In this document: in pieces, positions 6,599 to 11,148 of the stretch | How positions within the stretch are numbered: position 1 is the stretch's first letter | Layout: the number at the start of each line of letters is the position of its first letter | Origin: Dehalococcoidales bacterium | GTDB lineage: Bacteria; Chloroflexota; Dehalococcoidia; Dehalococcoidales; UBA5627 | Length of the DNA: 11,148 nt | NCBI GenBank assembly: GCA_028706995.1 | Contig: JAQTVR010000026.1 | Location: forward strand, 1 to 11,148 | Reading direction: 5' to 3' | Position numbers and translations under genes: made by a program | Notes under the pieces: generated by a model | Database searches by the model: none | What the model was told of the DNA's origin: nothing | Seen by the model: the letters and a program-made list of their open reading frames with translations, nothing else

Positions 6599-6859
6599 GT
6601 GGCAACCATTTCCGAGAGAATGAAAAAAGTAATCGTAGATCAACTGGGAGTAGCTGAAACGGATGTCGTTCCCAGTGCTAATTTTACAGCAGACCTGGGC
6701 GCCGACTCGCTGGATCTGGTCGAACTAATCATGGCGTTGGAAGAGGAATTCAGTACGTCAGATAATAAAATAAGTATCCCCGATGCAGATGCCGATAAAC
6801 TGAAGACCGTTCAGAACGCTATCGACTATATAACCAATTTAAAAGTTGCTGATAAATAG
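6599..6859 (+). CDS. acpP: Acyl carrier protein
   Basis: The 86-residue acidic protein has the ACP signature LGADSLDLVELIMALEEEF, with Ser37 as the attachment site for 4'-phosphopantetheine. It carries growing acyl chains through type II fatty acid synthesis. The GTG start follows a strong GGAGG (6587-6591) by 7 bases, fitting the high expression expected of ACP. The loop between EEEF and IPDADADK holds STSDNKIS, about four residues longer than the usual FxIEIPDED form. The gene comes straight after nusB rather than directly after fabG as in E. coli, and it is the last gene of the cluster before a terminator. Confidence 0.96.
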   Translation: MATISERMKKVIVDQLGVAETDVVPSANFTADLGADSLDLVELIMALEEEFSTSDNKISIPDADADKLKTVQNAIDYITNLKVADK

Positions 6860-6893
6860 TACGAAATTCCCGATAAGAATTTATTAATTTGTC

Positions 6894-6942
6894 TCTCAAA
6901 AATGGGGAGGGAGATGGCTATTCTTCCTTCTCTTTTTTGAGA
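6894..6942 (+). terminator. Rho-independent terminator after acpP
   Basis: The inner stem pairs GGGGAGGGAGA (6904-6914) with TTCTTCCTTCTC (6922-6932, 11 pairs with three G-U) around a 7-base loop, followed at once by six T (6933-6938). The outer TCTCAAAAA (6894-6902) pairs exactly with TTTTTGAGA (6934-6942) and can extend the stem across one mismatch. On the minus strand the G-U pairs become A-C mismatches, so the hairpin works best for plus-strand RNA. It stands about 35 bases after the acpP stop and ends the fab cluster before the convergent radical SAM gene. Confidence 0.85.
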
Positions 6943-6943
6943 C

Positions 6944-6965
6944 CTTGTATTATTTTGTCAACTTG
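6944..6965 (+). repeat. Direct repeat copy 1 flanking the radical SAM gene
   Basis: CTTGTATTATTTTGTCAACTTG here matches the sequence at 8726-8747 in 20 of 22 positions and in the same orientation. The copies lie on either side of the radical SAM gene (6992-8509). This copy begins two bases after the terminator hairpin and lies downstream of the radical SAM stop codon. The repeat is AT-rich, so chance cannot be excluded without a background count. Confidence 0.55.
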
Positions 6966-6991
6966 TCTGTAGGCTTTGGGTAGTAGCTCTA

Positions 6992-8509
6992 TCAAGCTTC
7001 CGGAAGCATTTTTCTAACCGGCGCCCTGGTATATTCCTCGACTATTTTCCTGAAATGGAATCCGTATATGGTCAGGCTTATAGCCAGAGGAAAAGCCCTG
7101 GGGTATCGGGTTATCGTCCGGAGAATAAGCTTCCAGTATTGCCATCTACCCTTATCCTTAAAACCCAAAACCAGGGTAGATTTTATCCATGCTTTAATAT
7201 ACTGTAGCTGGAATCTTGTTTTGCTCTTCCTTTTTGGAGGTCTATACTCCTTTAGAAGCATTATGATCCTTTCATAATACTGTTTCGGAGCATATATAGT
7301 TCTAAGGATATGCTTATAGCCGTTTATAAGTGACTCATTATTCATTTTCGGAATAAAATTAACAGAGCAATCAGTATTATCACCCGATGAGTTCTTTATC
7401 AACCGGTTTTCACTCACCAAGCGGTGATACAGTCTGGTGCGGGGGAAAGCGGTTAAAAGCCCGACCATAGCAGTACAAATACCGCTTTTCTGTATAAAAC
7501 TAATCTGTTTTTCAAAGATCGAGGACGAATCATTATCGAACCCGACGATAAAACCGCCCTGGACTTCCAGCCCGTGGTTCTGAATAATTTTTACCATGGC
7601 GTTTAGATCTCGCCCTTTATTAGGTATTTTATTACATTCGACCAAGCTATCCTCATTAGGCGTTTCGATACCGGCGAATACGGTGTTAAAACCGGCTTCG
7701 GTCATCAGGTTCATCAATTCTTCGTCGTCTGCCAGGTTTATGGAGACCTCCGTAAGAAAAGTAAACGGATATTTCTTTTCCTTCGACCATTCGACTATCG
7801 CAGGCAGTATTTCCGTTTTTAATTTCTTCTTATTACCTATAAAATTATCATCGACGATAAAAACGCCGGAACGCCATCCATATCGGTACAAGGTCTCCAG
7901 TTCCGCCAGGATCTGTTCTTTACTCTTGGTCCTGGGGACACGTCCGTTAAGTACCACTATATCGCAAAATTCACAATCATAAGGGCAGCCGCGTGAATAC
8001 TGTATGTTCATCGATGAGTATTTTTTCATATCGATAAGCGACCAATCGGGAACAGGGGTTTTATCTATATCTGGTCTTTCTTCGGACGTATAAATATGCT
8101 GCACGCGATTGTTCTCCAGGTCGTTTAAAAACAATGGCAGGGTCGTTTCAGCTTCATCGAGAACGAAGCAGTCAACCCCTTCGAATTCCTCATAAGCAAC
8201 AGTGAACAGGGGACCCCCCGCCACCACCTTTTTCCCCATTTTTCGGCATCTGGCGATGACATCCTTTGCCGATTTTTTCTGTACCACCATCCCGCTGATA
8301 AAAACATAATCCGCCCACTTGATTGCGGCATCGGTTAAACCACATACATTCATATCTACCAGCTTCTTTTTCCACTCCTTTGGAATCATAGATGATATGG
8401 TGAGTAAACCCAGCGGTGGAAAGGCGGCTTTTTTGGATACAAACTTTAGGGCATGCTTGAAACTCCAGAAGGTATCGGGGTACTCCGGGTAAACCATCAG
8501 TATGTTCAA
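6992..8509 (-). CDS. B12-binding-like radical SAM protein (DUF4070 / HpnP-like family)
   Basis: From the chosen start the product has 505 residues. The N-terminal part (about 1-140) looks like a cobalamin-binding Rossmann domain, with MNILMVYPEYPDTFWSF, FPPLGLLTI, LVDMNV and VVAGGP, but lacks the DxHxxG cobalamin-ligand motif, as do many class B radical SAM methylases. The radical SAM core follows with CPYDCEFC (Cys175, Cys179, Cys182), the ligands of the 4Fe-4S cluster that cleaves S-adenosylmethionine, and then VDDNF, EVSINLAD and FAGIETP. The C-terminal third resembles DUF4070, found also in the hopanoid C2-methylase HpnP; substrate and product are unknown here. The frame extends to a TTG at 8521, but GGAG at 8515-8518 sits six bases before the TTG at 8509, and that start gives the family's usual N-terminus. 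The gene is alone on the minus strand with its own promoter candidate. Confidence 0.85.
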   Translation of the reverse strand: MNILMVYPEYPDTFWSFKHALKFVSKKAAFPPLGLLTISSMIPKEWKKKLVDMNVCGLTDAAIKWADYVFISGMVVQKKSAKDVIARCRKMGKKVVAGGPLFTVAYEEFEGVDCFVLDEAETTLPLFLNDLENNRVQHIYTSEERPDIDKTPVPDWSLIDMKKYSSMNIQYSRGCPYDCEFCDIVVLNGRVPRTKSKEQILAELETLYRYGWRSGVFIVDDNFIGNKKKLKTEILPAIVEWSKEKKYPFTFLTEVSINLADDEELMNLMTEAGFNTVFAGIETPNEDSLVECNKIPNKGRDLNAMVKIIQNHGLEVQGGFIVGFDNDSSSIFEKQISFIQKSGICTAMVGLLTAFPRTRLYHRLVSENRLIKNSSGDNTDCSVNFIPKMNNESLINGYKHILRTIYAPKQYYERIIMLLKEYRPPKRKSKTRFQLQYIKAWIKSTLVLGFKDKGRWQYWKLILRTITRYPRAFPLAISLTIYGFHFRKIVEEYTRAPVRKMLPEA

Positions 8510-8542
8510 AATGTTCTCCAACTGACTCTTACATATATCTCA

Positions 8543-8551
8543 ATTATAACA
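8543..8551 (-). promoter_or_regulatory. Extended -10 promoter of the radical SAM gene
   Basis: On the minus strand TGT-TATAAT (8551-8543) is an extended -10 element, giving a predicted start near 8536 and a leader of about 27 bases before the TTG at 8509. No good -35 hexamer is seen; the -35 region is instead next to a dyad at 8567-8594. Confidence 0.5.
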
Positions 8552-8566
8552 TCTTATGGGAAGGAA

Positions 8567-8594
8567 CGTATTCTTTCCAAAGTGGAGGAATACG
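8567..8594. promoter_or_regulatory. Dyad upstream of the radical SAM promoter
   Basis: CGTATTC (8567-8573) and GAATACG (8588-8594) are exact inverted repeats 14 bases apart, so their centres are two helical turns apart. The dyad covers roughly -31 to -58 relative to the predicted start of the radical SAM gene, a place suited to a dimeric regulator. As plus-strand RNA it could also fold as an 11-pair stem with wobbles, but no plus-strand gene ends here. Confidence 0.4.
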
Positions 8595-8682
8595 CCCTAT
8601 TTTAAACGTAAAATATTTTCAATATAAATCGGAAAAAACATTCTTTTCGCAGGAAATAGAAAAACCTTATCTGATAGTCACT

Positions 8683-8703
8683 TCTCCCTTTGACAAAGGG
8701 AGA
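8683..8703. repeat. Perfect hairpin between mfd and the radical SAM gene
   Basis: TCTCCCTTT (8683-8691) and AAAGGGAGA (8695-8703) form a perfect 9-pair stem with the 3-base loop GAC, about 30 bases after the mfd stop. Neither strand has a T-run after it, so it is not a typical intrinsic terminator. It could be an RNA-stabilising hairpin or one copy of a dispersed palindromic repeat. Confidence 0.55.
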
Positions 8704-8725
8704 TTGAAAGATATTTTGAATATAA

Positions 8726-8747
8726 CTTGTATTATTATGTTAACTTG
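8726..8747 (+). repeat. Direct repeat copy 2 flanking the radical SAM gene
   Basis: CTTGTATTATTATGTTAACTTG matches the copy at 6944-6965 except at positions 12 and 16. It overlaps the last codons and the stop codon of mfd (stop at 8735-8737) and lies 23 bases beyond the 9-pair hairpin. The adjoining mfd codons form a further small dyad, ACTTGAT (8743-8749) and ATCAAGT (8753-8759). Confidence 0.55.
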
Positions 8748-11148
8748 ATTATATCAAGTACCCTTTCTAAAACCTTCTGCCAGTCCTTTCCAGACTTCTT
8801 GTGACCTATGCTTATTTGAGTTCTTCCCAGCGTTATGCCGTTTCTTGATAACGCCGCAACTTTTTGTTTATCAAGCTGTATACCCTCGACCAGCCGAATC
8901 ACTATCTGGTTATCATCAGTGATGATAGACTTAACCCCTGCCCGTACAGCTTTCAGTTTAATACTTATGACATACAACAGGTGGCTTACCTCTTGCGGGA
9001 TAACCCCGAAACGGTCGCTTAGTTCCAATGTAATATCTTTTAACCTGTCTTCACTTTTAATATCCGCCAGGCGGTGATACAGGTTCAGACGCATACTCAC
9101 ATCGGGGATAAACTGGTCAGGTATGAAAGCCTGAATCGGCAGGTCAACAGTGGTCGGCGACATTTGCCTGATACGGGGTATATAATTATCCTGTTGCTTT
9201 GCCCTTATATCCGCCACTGCTTCCCCCAGCAATCGCGTATACATGCTGAAACCCACGGCATTTATATGCCCGCTTTGACTGGTACCTAACAGGTTTCCGG
9301 CGCCCCTTATCTCCATGTCCTTCAAAGCAATGCTCATGCCGGAACCTAATTCAGTAGCCTCGTATATAGCATTTAATCTCTGGCGGGCTTCCGGAGTAAT
9401 ACGTTTCCCCTTATCATATAGAAAATACGCATAGGCCAAGTTGGCTCCTCTGCCAACCCTGCCCCTCAATTGGTAGAGTTGCGTTAAGCCAAATTTATCT
9501 GATTGGTTAATGATCAGCGTATTTGCGTTTGGTACATCCAGACCAGATTCGATAATGGTAGTGCATACTAAAACATCGATTCTCCCCTGAGAAAAGTCCG
9601 TCATCACCGTCTCCAGTTCCCCTTCGCTCATCCTGCCGTGGGCAATGGCGATCCTGGCCTGGGGTATCAGATCCCCTACCTTTTCAGCAACCATTCCGAT
9701 ACTCTGCACGCGGTTATGCACAAAAAATACCTGCCCGTTCCGCTCCAGCTCTTTAAGGATGGCTTCTTTGACCAGTTGCCCATCATACTCGGCAACAAAT
9801 GTCCTGACCGGCAATCTTTCATCCGGCGGGGTTTCTATGGTGCTCATATCCCTGACACCCACCAGCGACATGTGCAGCGTCCGTGGTATCGGCGTAGCAC
9901 TGAGCGTTAAAACATCTACCTCCTTGCGGATATTCTTCAAATACTCCTTGTGAGCCACCCCAAAACGCTGCTCTTCGTCGATTATGAGTAACCCCAGATC
10001 CTTGAAAACCACATCTTTCTGTAGCAGGCGATGAGTGCCAATACAAATATCTACAGAACCCTCTTTCAGCCTCTCGATGATATTTCGCTGTTGTTTGGAC
10101 GTTCGAAAGCGGCTGAGAACTTCCACCCTTACCGGGAAGGCACTCAACCTCTGCATGAATGTGACAAAATGTTGTTCCGCCAGTACTGTAGTCGGCACCA
10201 GTACTGCCACCTGCTTGTTATCCATCACCGCCTTGAAAGCGGCGCGCAGGGCGACCTCTGTTTTTCCATACCCGACATCGCCCAGTATCAACCTGTCCAT
10301 CGGCCTAGCTTTAGCCATATCCTCCTTAACCTCTTCCTGTACCATTATCTGGTCAGGGGTTTCCATGTACGGGAAAGAGGCTTCAAGCTCCTGCTGCCAC
10401 ACCGTATCCGGTGAAAATGCAAAGCCCGGTGCCATATCGCGTGATGCATAAAGACTTAACAACTCTTCAGCAACATCTTCCACCGATTTTTGGGCTTTCT
10501 GCCGTGTTTTTACCCAGTCCTGCGTTCCCAGACGATTCAGAACCGTTGTTTTATCGCTAGCACCGACATAACGGCCTACCCGGTCTATCTGGTCGACCGG
10601 TACGTATAACCTGTCACCGGCAGCATATTCCAGCACCATGTATTCAATCGAAGAGGATGAATTCCCCATCTGGGTAATCCCAGCAAACCTGGCAATGCCG
10701 TGCTCGATATGAACCACGCAATCTCCCGGATTTATGTCTTCGAAGACCTTGAGCCTGGCTACCGGATGTTTTTTAACATATCTTCGCTGCTTTATGAACC
10801 CGAATATCTCTGTATCGGTGAAAAGATAGGTATCCCCGTTCATCACCCAACCGCCGGTTATCGCGCCGTTAAGTATTGTTAACGAGCCGTCAGTAGGCAT
10901 TTTTTCTAATTCACCCTGTGCATTAGCTGCAAATATATCCTCGTCCGCCAGTAGTTCCGATAACCTGGTTGCCTGGTGAGTAATAATGATGACACGGTTT
11001 TTCCCGCTTAAAAGCTGCTTGATACTTTCTATGTATGATGGTAACTGCCCGGCATAACTCAGAGCAGAGGTAAATTTAAGACGCTCTTCAAAACACTTGC
11101 TATCCTCCCACGAAGCCAGTTCAAGTTGACGTTTATCCGATATACGTT
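8735..11148 (-). CDS. mfd: Transcription-repair coupling factor Mfd (N-terminal part outside window)
   Basis: The minus-strand frame is open from the right edge to TAA at 8735-8737 and gives 803 residues; the ATG at 10900 is internal, because coding continues without a stop to the edge. Mfd removes RNA polymerase stalled at DNA lesions and recruits UvrA. Numbering from the first visible codon, the parts are the end of the UvrB-like/D3 region (1-125), the CarD-like polymerase-interacting domain with DCVVHIEHGIARFAGI (142-157), the translocase core, and the C-terminal TRCF domain (about 655-803). The core carries ETPDQ (262-266), Walker A GDVGYGKT (289-296), DEEQ (390-393), TLSATPIPR, TTIIESGLDVPNA and QLRGRVGR. 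All helicase motifs look intact. About a quarter to a third of a typical Mfd (roughly 1,150 residues) is missing at the N-terminus. Confidence 0.97.
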   Translation of the reverse strand, partial: RISDKRQLELASWEDSKCFEERLKFTSALSYAGQLPSYIESIKQLLSGKNRVIIITHQATRLSELLADEDIFAANAQGELEKMPTDGSLTILNGAITGGWVMNGDTYLFTDTEIFGFIKQRRYVKKHPVARLKVFEDINPGDCVVHIEHGIARFAGITQMGNSSSSIEYMVLEYAAGDRLYVPVDQIDRVGRYVGASDKTTVLNRLGTQDWVKTRQKAQKSVEDVAEELLSLYASRDMAPGFAFSPDTVWQQELEASFPYMETPDQIMVQEEVKEDMAKARPMDRLILGDVGYGKTEVALRAAFKAVMDNKQVAVLVPTTVLAEQHFVTFMQRLSAFPVRVEVLSRFRTSKQQRNIIERLKEGSVDICIGTHRLLQKDVVFKDLGLLIIDEEQRFGVAHKEYLKNIRKEVDVLTLSATPIPRTLHMSLVGVRDMSTIETPPDERLPVRTFVAEYDGQLVKEAILKELERNGQVFFVHNRVQSIGMVAEKVGDLIPQARIAIAHGRMSEGELETVMTDFSQGRIDVLVCTTIIESGLDVPNANTLIINQSDKFGLTQLYQLRGRVGRGANLAYAYFLYDKGKRITPEARQRLNAIYEATELGSGMSIALKDMEIRGAGNLLGTSQSGHINAVGFSMYTRLLGEAVADIRAKQQDNYIPRIRQMSPTTVDLPIQAFIPDQFIPDVSMRLNLYHRLADIKSEDRLKDITLELSDRFGVIPQEVSHLLYVISIKLKAVRAGVKSIITDDNQIVIRLVEGIQLDKQKVAALSRNGITLGRTQISIGHKKSGKDWQKVLERVLDIIKLT

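Noticed and set aside
7596..7982. 128-codon plus-strand open frame opposite the radical SAM gene
   Set aside because: It overlaps the conserved radical SAM core on the other strand and shows only low-complexity serine/leucine-rich sequence.
8735..10900. mfd starting at the ATG at 10900
   Set aside because: The frame stays open for 82 more codons to the window edge and the sequence there fits the Mfd middle region, so the ATG is internal and the gene is cut by the window.
1..11148. CRISPR array, tRNA or rRNA genes, insertion sequence, phage or toxin-antitoxin genes
   Set aside because: No regularly spaced repeats, no cloverleaf with conserved arms, and no transposase, integrase or toxin-like frame were seen. 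The gaps are short and explained by promoters, hairpins and a terminator.

Overview
The window is ordinary bacterial chromosome with dense coding, short gaps and several TTG/GTG starts. It holds only core genes plus one accessory-looking radical SAM gene. I see no tRNA, rRNA, CRISPR, insertion sequence or phage gene. The gene set and order (recG end, argS, a stand-alone RAM-domain protein, acyl-CoA dehydrogenase, yceD-rpmF-fabD-fabG-nusB-acpP, a DUF4070-type radical SAM protein, mfd) and the character of the proteins suggest Chloroflexota, most likely a Dehalococcoidia-like lineage. That assignment rests on memory of the families, not on a search, and is only moderately secure.

Layout. 1-201 is the 3' end of recG. 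307-1980 is argS, read from a likely extended -10 promoter that lies inside a perfect 10-bp dyad. Convergent to argS, with only 9 bp between the stop codons, is a 76-residue stand-alone RAM (Lrp/AsnC effector) domain gene. Divergent from that gene is an acyl-CoA dehydrogenase at 2442-3590. Their two near-consensus promoters sit back to back, and the facing -35 boxes form an 18-bp near-palindrome.

From 3668 to 6859 runs a plus-strand cluster for translation and lipid synthesis: yceD (DUF177), rpmF, fabD, fabG, nusB and acpP. FabD loads malonyl groups onto the ACP made at the end of the cluster and FabG reduces the 3-ketoacyl-ACP products. RpmF and NusB tie the cluster to ribosome production. 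plsX, fabH and fabF, which often accompany such clusters, are absent here. A hairpin followed by a T-run ends the cluster at about 6894-6942.

The right part is on the minus strand: a radical SAM protein with an N-terminal B12-binding-like region (6992-8509), and mfd, which runs off the right edge. The radical SAM gene is bracketed by two copies of a 22-bp direct repeat (20 of 22 identical), each near a hairpin, and has its own candidate promoter and upstream dyad. I found no convincing new multi-gene system. The points most worth a second look are the divergent promoter with the RAM protein, and the repeat-flanked radical SAM gene.
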